Assembly (NCBI GenBank): GCA_963757335.1 | Contig: CAVWRJ010000025.1 | Span: forward strand, 620,001-684,000 | Direction of reading: 5' to 3' | DNA: 64,000 bases | DNA from: DASQPA01 sp963757335 | GTDB lineage: Bacteria; Acidobacteriota; Thermoanaerobaculia; Multivoradales; UBA5704 | Shown: positions 13,001 to 19,347 of the stretch, piece by piece | Layout: each line of letters begins with the position of its first letter | How positions within the stretch are numbered: position 1 is the first letter of the stretch | Notes under the pieces: generated by a model | What the model was told of the DNA's origin: nothing | The model's input: the letters and a program-made list of their open reading frames with translations, nothing else | The model's database searches: none | Program-made: the position numbers and the translations under genes

Positions 13001-14849
13001 TTCCGGCCCCGGCACCGCCGGACCTGTCGGCAGTGCCGGCATCCCCGGCACTGCCGGCGCTGCCGGCGAAAATCGCCTCGCGGAGGTCGAGGCCGAGGAG
13101 CGACTGGAGGAAGTCGGCACAGCGGTCGAGCTCCTCCCGGAACCGGGGCTCCGTCGCGTACAGCTCGCGCCCCATGTCGACATAGTGGTCTCCCAGGCCG
13201 GGAAAGAGGAAGACGACCGGCCGGCCCGAGCTCCCCTCGACCGCGTTCGCCACCCGCGCCGGGTCGGGGGTGGTGAGGAGATCCCGGGCCTCCGCCGCAT
13301 CGCGGCAGACCAGGGCCCGGCGGTGCGGGAAGAGCCGCCGCCCAACCTGGAGAGTCCAGCCGATGTCCGCCAGGGCGGCGCGGTCGAGGTCGGGCTGCGC
13401 CTCAAGGTAAGCGGCGAGATCTGCGGCCATGGCATCGAGGGCGTTCGCGCTTTTCGCCGAGAGGACGAGGAGCTGCCACGGCCGCGCCGGGCCGGAGGGC
13501 TCGGGTACCGGCGCCTCCTCCAGCACGGCATGGAGGTTGGTGCCGCCGAGGCCGAACGAGCTGACCCCGGCCCGCCGCGGCCCCTCGCTCTCCCACGGGG
13601 TGAGCTCGGTGTTGACGTAGAACGGGCCGTCAGCGAAGTCGATCTGCGGGTTGGGGGAGGAGAAGTGGAGGCTCGCCGGAATCGCCCGGTGCTCGAGGGC
13701 GAGGACGGTCTTGAGCAGCCCGGCCATCCCCGCCGCCGTGTTCAGATGGCCGACGTTGGTCTTGACCGATCCCACCGCACAGCGGCCCCCACCGGCTCCG
13801 GAGCCCCCGACCCCGAAGGCCTGGGTCAAGGCGGCGATCTCGATCGGGTCGCCCAAGGGGGTACCGCTGCCGTGCGCCTCGACATAGGTGACGGTCGCCG
13901 GATCGACGTCGGCCATCATCAGGCTCTCCCGGATCACCTCGGATTGGCCGTCGACGCTGGGAGCGGTGAAGCCGACCCGGGAGGCGCCGTCGTTGTTGGC
14001 CGCCGAGCCGCGGATCACGGCGTGGACGAAGTCGCCGTCCGCGATCGCGTCGGCGAGCCGCTTCAGCACCACCATCCCCGCTCCCGCCCCCTCGACCGCC
14101 CCGCCGGCCTGGGCGTCGAAGGCGCGGCAGTGGCCGTCCGGCGACATCACCCCTCCCTCCTGGTGGAGGTAGCCGGAGAGCTGGGGGAAGGTGATCGACA
14201 CCGCCCCGGCGAGCGCCATGTCGCACTCGCCGCCGAGCAGGCTCTGGCAGGCCATGTGGACGGCCACGAGCCCGGTCGAGCAGGCGGTCTGGACGAGCGC
14301 GGAGGGGCCCCGAAGATCGAGCTTGTAGGAGATCCGGGTGGTCAGGAAGTCGTTGTTGTTGAGGAGGATCGCCGGCAGCTCGCCGACCTTCGCCAGGAGC
14401 TCCCGGTTGGGCAGGAGGTTCTGCAGCAGGTAGGTGTTGAGCCCCGCTCCGGCGAAGACCGCGGTCCGTCCGCCCAGACCCTGAGCGGCGTAGCCGGCCT
14501 GCTCCAGGGCCTCCCAGGCGCATTCGAGAAGCACCCGGTGCTGGGGGTCCATCAGCTCGGCCTCCCGCGGCGTCAGGCCGAAGAAGGCGGCGTCGAACAT
14601 CTCGGCCCCGGAGAGCACCCCGCGCGCCGGTACGTAGCGGCGGTCCCCGGCGAGGGCGGGATCGATCCCCTGCGCCGCCAGCTCCTCGGGGCCGAAAAAG
14701 GAGATCGACTCGACGCCTGCCGCGAGGTTGCGCCAGAACTGCTCCAGCGTCGGCGCGCCGGGAAAGCGGCCTGCCATGCCAATCACCGCGATACCTGCGA
14801 GGCTCGCGATACCCGCGCTGCCCGTCATGTTTTCCGTCGTCGTCGTCAT
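10017..14849 (-). CDS. Type I PKS module: KS-AT-(degenerate KR)-ACP
   Basis: 1610-residue modular polyketide synthase that should add one malonyl-derived unit between NRPS-2 and NRPS-1. KS (about 18-440) has the full triad: Cys190 in TACSTG, His326 in EAHGSGTPLGDP, His368 in KTNVGH. AT (about 545-870) has GYSIGE with Ser674 and HAFH at 773-776, the signature of malonyl-CoA selectivity. A KR-like domain (about 1040-1440) keeps the Rossmann core but has HGIG in a poor nucleotide motif and lacks the catalytic Tyr (GQVDPTAAG where GQxxYxxAN is usual), so it is probably inactive and a beta-keto unit is expected. ACP has GGHSLL with Ser1525. The ATG has AAGGAGGG seven bases upstream (14853-14860). 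It is divergent from the ADOP permease at 15049. Confidence 0.95.
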   Translation of the reverse strand: MTTTTENMTGSAGIASLAGIAVIGMAGRFPGAPTLEQFWRNLAAGVESISFFGPEELAAQGIDPALAGDRRYVPARGVLSGAEMFDAAFFGLTPREAELMDPQHRVLLECAWEALEQAGYAAQGLGGRTAVFAGAGLNTYLLQNLLPNRELLAKVGELPAILLNNNDFLTTRISYKLDLRGPSALVQTACSTGLVAVHMACQSLLGGECDMALAGAVSITFPQLSGYLHQEGGVMSPDGHCRAFDAQAGGAVEGAGAGMVVLKRLADAIADGDFVHAVIRGSAANNDGASRVGFTAPSVDGQSEVIRESLMMADVDPATVTYVEAHGSGTPLGDPIEIAALTQAFGVGGSGAGGGRCAVGSVKTNVGHLNTAAGMAGLLKTVLALEHRAIPASLHFSSPNPQIDFADGPFYVNTELTPWESEGPRRAGVSSFGLGGTNLHAVLEEAPVPEPSGPARPWQLLVLSAKSANALDAMAADLAAYLEAQPDLDRAALADIGWTLQVGRRLFPHRRALVCRDAAEARDLLTTPDPARVANAVEGSSGRPVVFLFPGLGDHYVDMGRELYATEPRFREELDRCADFLQSLLGLDLREAIFAGSAGSAGDAGTADRSGGAGAGTDLRALLRRGGGSGIENEALRRLSRTKVAQPALFAVEYALAQLLLSWGIRPAAMIGYSIGEYVAACLAGVMSLPDALTLVALRAQRIEELPGGAMLAVPLPEAEVQPFLERLGGGLELAATNGPHLTVVGGPEEAIARLEAELIGRGAACLRLHATHAFHTQALAPALAPLLEAARKVRFQPPAIPFLSNVTGSWITDADATDPSYWGRHMVGTVRFAEGLAELLGDPARVLLEVGPGSTLTTLARQHPRAAAPVALSTMRRGSDERSDVFSLLEALGRLWLAGVTIDWPAFHAGARRRRVPLPTYPFERQRFWIDPPAAATAATASGAVSVAQRAEPAAPVRRPDIADWLYVPVWRESPPAAPAHLARLAPEAGPWLLFLDREGVGEALATRLREAGAEVSTVPAENRGSFGQGDYGRLLRELRAGGRFPRQIVHLWSVGELGDGDRAGGETGFEAIQEAGLLSLVRLAHAIGEEGHSEPLALLVVSSGVQGVGEGDPVEPARATLLGACRVIPQEYVHVSCRSVDVALPAPGSRLTSQLLAEALASAPGTAAQIALRGRRRFVRAHSPVALGPLGEGELGAGEKDDVSLRSDGVYLVTDVRHGIGLPLAEALRQRFGCRLALCLPRGTEAGERLAALAASPDVLLLTVDVTSEPELLAAAALVRERFGALTGVFHTAAAFSGGLLQLKTPETLPAVFGAQARGALAVAAAFTGERAAAAPPLDFLVLAASTAAVTGGFGQVDPTAAGALLGALAERAASAAATGTPVPVLTVDWDPYQWDSWLAAGLADSPALQAGLTGNLATYDISSTESLEALSRLLASGLPRAVVSAEDLDAVIAQTDAFHAADLLASVAGGAAGGSAARAASAGPYVPPGDEVEAALARIWEELFGIERIGVEDDFLALGGHSLLAIQVTTQIRNTLGVDLPVSALFEQPTVALLARRLREERGETVVGTGAEEIGDLDDLLAQIEDLSPEEVQALLAAERAVGAAAS

Positions 14850-15048
14850 CCAGCCCTCCTTGGGCGAGGGTTCGAGCCCATAACTCCAGAGTGCGACAGA
14901 GGGGCAGGAAGGGCCCTTCGTTCACGCGGGTAGAAAGGACTACAATGCTCCGCCGGGCCGAGCGGCACTTCTCATGAGTAGTTAGCAATATGAAGCAGGT
15001 GAAAATTTCCCGGGCTCGAACTTCCCGGATCTCTCCCCGGGTCGCTCC
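14850..15048. promoter_or_regulatory. Divergent intergenic region between PKS and ADOP permease
   Basis: This 199-base spacer must hold the promoters of the PKS/NRPS-1 operon (minus) and the permease (plus). A plus-strand TACAAT at 14941-14946 is a plausible -10, with only a weak TTCGTT 17 bases upstream. The minus-strand ribosome site AAGGAGG is clear at 14853-14860. The stretch 14960-15015 is much richer in A/T than its surroundings, as expected for a promoter zone. No operator symmetry was recognised. Transcription of both halves from one region would allow joint control. Confidence 0.35.
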
Positions 15049-17487
15049 ATGACGATGCTTTTCAAAGACCTCCTGCACGCCCTCCGGGGCTTCCGCCGCA
15101 ACCCCGGGTTCGCCCTGGTGGCGCTCGTCACCGTCGCCCTGGGCGTCGGGGCCACCACCGCCGTCTTCAGCCTGATCGACGGCGTCCTCCTGGAGCCCCT
15201 CCCCTACGCCGGCGCCGACCGCATCGCGCTCGTCTACGCGGCCAACCCGGCGATCGGCCTCCCCCGCTTCCCAGTCGCCCCCGCGACCTTCCTCGACTGG
15301 CGGCGGCAGACCCGGACCTTCGCCCCGCTCGCGGCGCGGCGCGCCCAGAGCTTCAACCTGACCGGCGGCGACCGCCCTCTGCGGGTCGCCGCCGAACGGG
15401 GGACGGCCGACCTCTTTCCGGCCGTCGGTCTCGCCCCTCTCCTCGGCCGTGGCTTCGTGCCGGCCGACGACGGGCCGGGGGGCGCCAAGGTGGCGGTCCT
15501 CGCCGCGAGCTTCTTCACCCGCCACTTCGGCGGCGACCGCCGCGCCCTCGGCCGGCAGCTCGCGCTCAACGGGGAGAATTACACGGTCGTCGGCGTCGTC
15601 CCCGACGACCACCGGGGGAGCGTCGACCTCTGGGTGCCCCTGGGGCTCGATCCGACCCGCGCCCCGCGCGACCTCCACAGCCTGGAGGTCGTCGGGCGGC
15701 TCGCCCCGGGGGCGAGCTTCGCCCAGGCGCAGAGCGAGATGAGCACGCTCGCCGCCCGCCTGGCGGCGCAGTACCCGGAGCTCGATCAGGGGTGGGGGGC
15801 GACCGTCGTGCCGCTCCGGGAGGCGATCGTAGCCGATGTCCGCCCCGCCCTCCTCCTGCTTCTGGCGGCGGTCGGCCTGGTCCTCCTCATCGCCTGCGCC
15901 AACCTCGCCAACCTCCTCCTCGCCCGGGTCTCCGGCCGGGCGGGCGAGCTGGCCGTCCGGAAAGCCCTGGGGGCCGGCCGCGGCCGCCTCCTCGCCCAGC
16001 TCTTGACCGAGAGCCTCACCCTCTCCGTCCTGGGCGGCGGCCTGGGGCTCCTCGTCGCCGCCTGGGGCACCCGCGCTCTCCTCGCCATGAACCCCAAGGC
16101 GGTGCCCCGGGCCGGGGAGATCGGGGTCGACTGGCGGGTGCTCCTCTTCGCCCTCGCCATCTCGGTAGCGACCGGGCTCGCCTTCGGCCTGGCGCCGGCC
16201 TTTAAAGCGGCGGGCGCCGACCTGACTCCGGTGCTCAAAGAGGGCGGCCGGGGGCAATCCGGAAGTCTCCGCCGGCTGCGCGGCCGGACGCTCCTCGTCC
16301 TCGCCGAGATGGCCCTGGCGCTCGTGCTCCTCGCCGGGGCGGGGCTCCTGATCGGCAGCTTCGCCCGCCTGGCCGGGGTCGATCCCGGCTTCCGGCCGGA
16401 GCGGGTGCTCACCGTCCAGCTCTCGTTGCCGCGCCCCAAGTATCGCGAGCCGGCCCGCCAGGCGGCCTTCGCCGAGGAGCTGCTCACCCGGGCGGCGGCC
16501 CTCCCCGGGGTGGCGGCGGCCGGCCTGGTCTCGGCCCTGCCGCTCGCCGACCGCACCCCGCAGCTCCTCTTCACGGTCGAAAAGCGCCCGGTGGCGAGCC
16601 CCTCCCAGGCGCCGCACGCCAACTACCGCGCCGTCTCCCCCGGCTACTTCAAGGCGATGGGCATACCGCTCCGCCGCGGCCGGGTGTTCCAGGCCACCGA
16701 CCGCCTGGGAGCGCCGCGGGTGCTCCTCTTGAACGAGACCATGGCGCGGAACCTCTTCCCCGGCGAGGACCCCCTGGGCAAACGCCTGACCCTCGGCGTG
16801 CCGGGGCCCGGGGAGGAGCCGGAGTGGGTGACCGTCGTGGGGGTGGTGGGCGACGTCCGCCACACGGCGCTCAAGGACGAGTCGGGGATGGAGATGTACT
16901 GGGCCTACGCCCAGGAGCCCTTCGCCGACTTCACTCTCCTGCTCGCCAGTGCCGGAGGGATTGGCGGAAGCGGCGGCCGTGCGCCGGGGAACCTCGCCGC
17001 AGCGGCGCGGGGGGCGGTGCAGGCGATCGACTCCGACCTGCCGGTCTTCCACGTCCGTCCGATGAGCGACGTGGTTTCAGAAGCCCTCGCCCCGGCGCGT
17101 CTGAGCACCGTCCTCTTCGGCCTCTTCGCCGTCCTGGCGCTAGCGCTCGCCGCGGTGGGGCTCTACGGGGTGATGAGCTACTCGGTCGCCGAGCGCCGGC
17201 GGGAGATCGGCATCCGGATGGCCCTGGGGGCCGACCGTGCCGGGGTGTTCCGGCTCATCCTCTCTCAAGCGATGGGGGTCGCTCTCCTGGGCGTCGTCGT
17301 CGGCCTCGCCGGCTCGCTCGCCGCCACCCGCCTACTAAGAAGCCTCCTTTACGGGGTGGGCACGGCGGACGCCCTCACCTTCCCCACCGTCGCCGCGCTC
17401 TTGACCGGCGTCGCCTTCCTCGCCAGCTACCTCCCCGCCCGCCGCGCCACGGCGGTCGACCCGCAGACGGCGCTCCGCGGGGAGTAG
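15049..17487 (+). CDS. ADOP/MacB-type ABC transporter permease 1
   Basis: 812-residue protein of the Acidobacteria-duplicated-orphan-permease type. The N-terminal FRRNPGFALVALVTVALGVGA helix is followed by a large MacB-like periplasmic domain (about 40-250), three helices of an FtsX domain (about 265-440), a second periplasmic domain (about 450-680) and a second FtsX domain ending in the canonical YLPARRATAVDPQTALR. No ATP-binding subunit is encoded nearby, as is usual for these orphan permeases. It is divergent from the PKS and lies between the two halves of the NRPS cluster, so export of or resistance to the product is a reasonable guess, but orphan ADOP genes are abundant in such genomes. 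No clear ribosome site precedes the ATG. A Gly/Ser insertion at 16950-16985 is a low-complexity loop. Confidence 0.93.
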   Translation: MTMLFKDLLHALRGFRRNPGFALVALVTVALGVGATTAVFSLIDGVLLEPLPYAGADRIALVYAANPAIGLPRFPVAPATFLDWRRQTRTFAPLAARRAQSFNLTGGDRPLRVAAERGTADLFPAVGLAPLLGRGFVPADDGPGGAKVAVLAASFFTRHFGGDRRALGRQLALNGENYTVVGVVPDDHRGSVDLWVPLGLDPTRAPRDLHSLEVVGRLAPGASFAQAQSEMSTLAARLAAQYPELDQGWGATVVPLREAIVADVRPALLLLLAAVGLVLLIACANLANLLLARVSGRAGELAVRKALGAGRGRLLAQLLTESLTLSVLGGGLGLLVAAWGTRALLAMNPKAVPRAGEIGVDWRVLLFALAISVATGLAFGLAPAFKAAGADLTPVLKEGGRGQSGSLRRLRGRTLLVLAEMALALVLLAGAGLLIGSFARLAGVDPGFRPERVLTVQLSLPRPKYREPARQAAFAEELLTRAAALPGVAAAGLVSALPLADRTPQLLFTVEKRPVASPSQAPHANYRAVSPGYFKAMGIPLRRGRVFQATDRLGAPRVLLLNETMARNLFPGEDPLGKRLTLGVPGPGEEPEWVTVVGVVGDVRHTALKDESGMEMYWAYAQEPFADFTLLLASAGGIGGSGGRAPGNLAAAARGAVQAIDSDLPVFHVRPMSDVVSEALAPARLSTVLFGLFAVLALALAAVGLYGVMSYSVAERRREIGIRMALGADRAGVFRLILSQAMGVALLGVVVGLAGSLAATRLLRSLLYGVGTADALTFPTVAALLTGVAFLASYLPARRATAVDPQTALRGE

Positions 17488-17565
17488 CCGCGGTTGCTCG
17501 CTCGGTAAGAAGGACCCGAGCCCGGGAGCCCCGGTACGGCTCCCAGCTCATGATAGGATTTAAGC

Positions 17566-17988
17566 ATGAGCATGAGAGAGTCGCCGATCCGCGGACCCGG
17601 CACTGGCGCCGGTCAGGCTGAGCCGCTCCAATCGGCAGTCCTCTCCTCGCCAGCTGAACCGATGCTCAGCCGAGCGATTGCGCGGGCCCTCCATGCGCCG
17701 GCTCCGGATCGGGCTCGACTCTTCGCGCAACTCGTCCGGGAGATCGAAGCCTTCATGGCAGCTCACCCGGAAGAACGGCCTTGGACCTGCAAGGTCTATG
17801 ACGGCACGGACGGCTCGGCGATCTTTCGCGGCGGCGTCGGTCACTCCCTTGTTATCGATCCCGCTGGGCGGCTCTGGCGGGCGAGGAGCTATGAGGACTT
17901 CGGCACGATCTACAAATTTACTGCCGGCTCGTGCGAGATCGACAGCTTGACCCCACTCTACGCTCAAATGTGTGAGTACTCTGATTAG
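17566..17988 (+). CDS. Hypothetical protein (140 aa)
   Basis: I do not recognise this family. The N-terminal 35 residues look disordered; the rest is a compact alpha/beta domain (PWTCKVYDGTDGSAIF, then SLVIDPAGRLWRARSYEDF) with no signal peptide or membrane segment. A TAGGAT box at 17554-17559 lies exactly six bases before the ATG, which suggests a leaderless transcript. A second in-frame ATG at codon 3 could also be used. The gene stands alone between the ADOP permease (78 bases upstream) and the convergent toxin gene at 18026. The base composition is less extreme than in its neighbours. Confidence 0.6.
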   Translation: MSMRESPIRGPGTGAGQAEPLQSAVLSSPAEPMLSRAIARALHAPAPDRARLFAQLVREIEAFMAAHPEERPWTCKVYDGTDGSAIFRGGVGHSLVIDPAGRLWRARSYEDFGTIYKFTAGSCEIDSLTPLYAQMCEYSD

Positions 17989-18025
17989 GTGCCGGATTAG
18001 GTGGGATTGGGTGCTAGGATTGGGC

Positions 18026-18397
18026 TCACTTCGATCGTTGCAGCCAGATCACCCTGCTACTGGGCCCTCCGGAGTCTGCCTTTAGGAGCAACTCATCGAG
18101 CGCTTTCACCAGAGCGCCCACGGTGGATGCATTGCCTCTCGGGAAGGTCCGGTTGCTGGTGAAAACGAGTCCCCAGTGAGCCCAGTGCCGGCTTCGGTAC
18201 TCGGCGTCCAGTACGATGTAATCCGCGACATTCTCCGTTAGCAAGGCGCAATTCCGGCGTTGCGCTTCCGCAAACAGATCGGGGTCGAGCATGCCTCGGA
18301 GGTCCACTTCCTCTTGGACCGCCACGACATCGTGCCCCCTTTCCCGCAAGGGCTCGGCGAGGCTCGGCGGGTAGTGCTCGTCAAGGAGCAATTTCAA
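18026..18397 (-). CDS. DUF5615 PIN-like toxin
   Basis: About 123 residues beginning KLLLDEHYPPSLAEPLRERG. The LLDEHYP start with an early acidic pair and a later LLTEN box are the hallmarks of the DUF5615 (Mut7-C-like, PIN-like) proteins that pair with RHH/DUF433-type antitoxins. The start is taken as the TTG at 18397-18395, whose last two bases overlap the antitoxin TGA (TTGA), because the conserved core begins immediately after it. A longer frame extends upstream but only through antisense of the antitoxin. As a family, these are predicted RNases; the catalytic acids here are D and E in LLDEH, D in the VDLRGM segment and E in LLTEN. Confidence 0.8.
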   Translation of the reverse strand: MKLLLDEHYPPSLAEPLRERGHDVVAVQEEVDLRGMLDPDLFAEAQRRNCALLTENVADYIVLDAEYRSRHWAHWGLVFTSNRTFPRGNASTVGALVKALDELLLKADSGGPSSRVIWLQRSK

Positions 18398-18819
18398 CGA
18401 AGAACTTCCTGCCGACGCCGAAAGAGCTCCTCCGACTCGGCCGCCTGGGCGACGACCTTGGCCAGCCAAGCATCGATCTCGGCAGGGTAGTCCGCGTAGT
18501 ATTCCATCGCGATCCGCACCTGGGTGGCCGCGAGACCCAGCCAACTCGCGGCTTCCGCGATAGCCTTATCGCCGCGCGGCTCCACGTTCCGAACCGCTTG
18601 GACCACCTCCCAAACGTCGGGGCCTCCGGCCAACGCCGGCCTGTGCCCGGCTGGACCCGTCCGGAACACGATACCGGGGTGGCGATCCATGCGGAGGCCC
18701 TCGTCGATGTACCGTTGGGTGAGAGCCGATCGAGTTTCCCCGCGAGCTTCGGCGGTCGCCTCCAGTTGCTCCAGGGTCTCATCAGGCAGCCGAATCGAGA
18801 TCATGGCATTCCTGGGCAT
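18394..18819 (-). CDS. Ribbon-helix-helix / DUF433-like antitoxin
   Basis: 141 residues. The N-terminus (ISIRLPDETLEQLEATAEAR, residues 7-26) is a ribbon-helix-helix DNA-binding motif. The C-terminal half (GPDVWEVVQAV...) resembles the DUF433 module that often accompanies DUF5615 toxins. It should bind and neutralise the downstream toxin and repress the shared promoter. Three direct 10-bp repeats just upstream of the start (18830-18859) are a good candidate operator. Its stop codon overlaps the toxin's TTG start. Confidence 0.82.
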   Translation of the reverse strand: MPRNAMISIRLPDETLEQLEATAEARGETRSALTQRYIDEGLRMDRHPGIVFRTGPAGHRPALAGGPDVWEVVQAVRNVEPRGDKAIAEAASWLGLAATQVRIAMEYYADYPAEIDAWLAKVVAQAAESEELFRRRQEVLR

Positions 18820-18829
18820 TCTCTAGCTC

Positions 18830-18859
18830 CGTATGACAGCGTATCTCATCGTATCACGA
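18830..18859 (-). promoter_or_regulatory. Three 10-bp direct repeats, candidate antitoxin operator
   Basis: On the plus strand the sequence reads CGTATGACAG, CGTATCTCAT, CGTATCACGA without gaps, three CGTAT boxes one helical turn apart. They lie 11-40 bases upstream of the RHH antitoxin start. Ribbon-helix-helix antitoxins bind tandem short sites spaced by about 10 bp, so autoregulation is the natural reading. No good -35/-10 pair was identified in the same stretch. Confidence 0.55.
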
Positions 18860-18904
18860 GCGCCTTCCGGCTCGCCACGCGGGGGGAGGGCCAAGGACAT
18901 GACT

Positions 18905-19347
18905 ACCGATTCCCTCCCGAAGTCCTCTGGGAGCTTTCGGAGCCCTGGAATGTCCTCCAGACCGTCTCCGGGATCTGCTGAAACCTCTCCGGGCGCCTCC
19001 GAGACCTCTCCGAGAGGTTCCGAAATCCCTCGGGACGCTTCCAAACACGTCCGGGAGCTGCCAAAACCTCTCTGGGTTCTTTCCGACCTCCATAAAGTCG
19101 TCGCACATCTCTCCAAAGTTCCTCCACAAGGCGTTCGGATTGAATTCCAGAGCGAAAAATTTGCCTTCGAGACCTCTGAGATCGAACTCCAGACCTCTGA
19201 AGCTGAACTCGAAGCCTATGAAACTGAATTCGAGACCTAGGAAGCTGAATTCGAGACCCTCTGAGGGCAATTGGAGAGGTTTTATGCGAACTTCGACGTG
19301 CTTCGGCGAGGCGCAGAGAGGTTTCGCCGAGATCGACGGTACCTGGG
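18905..19347. repeat. Degenerate 21-bp-period repeat array 1
   Basis: There is no convincing gene between the antitoxin and the NRPS-2 stop at 19348. The stretch is instead a tandem array with a strict 21-base period. In the right half, GAACTC/GAATTC/CAATTG-type cores occur at 19142, 19184, 19205, 19226, 19247 and 19268, all multiples of 21 apart. The left half is built of units such as AACCTCTCCGGGCGCCTCC, also 21 bases apart, with a CTCTCCG/CTCGGGA core. Because 21 is divisible by three, long open frames run through it in both strands; they are artefacts of the repeat. The composition is clearly lower in GC than the flanking NRPS gene. Confidence 0.85.

Noticed and set aside
14860..14885. 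tRNA-like GGGTTCGAGCCC sequence
   Set aside because: Only the T-arm-like box is present; no acceptor stem or anticodon arm fits around it.
13630..17052. 1140-codon minus-strand frame opposite the ADOP permease and PKS start
   Set aside because: Both overlapped genes have clear protein families; this frame lacks any.
18833..19240. Open frame through array 1
   Set aside because: Same artefact of a repeat length divisible by three.
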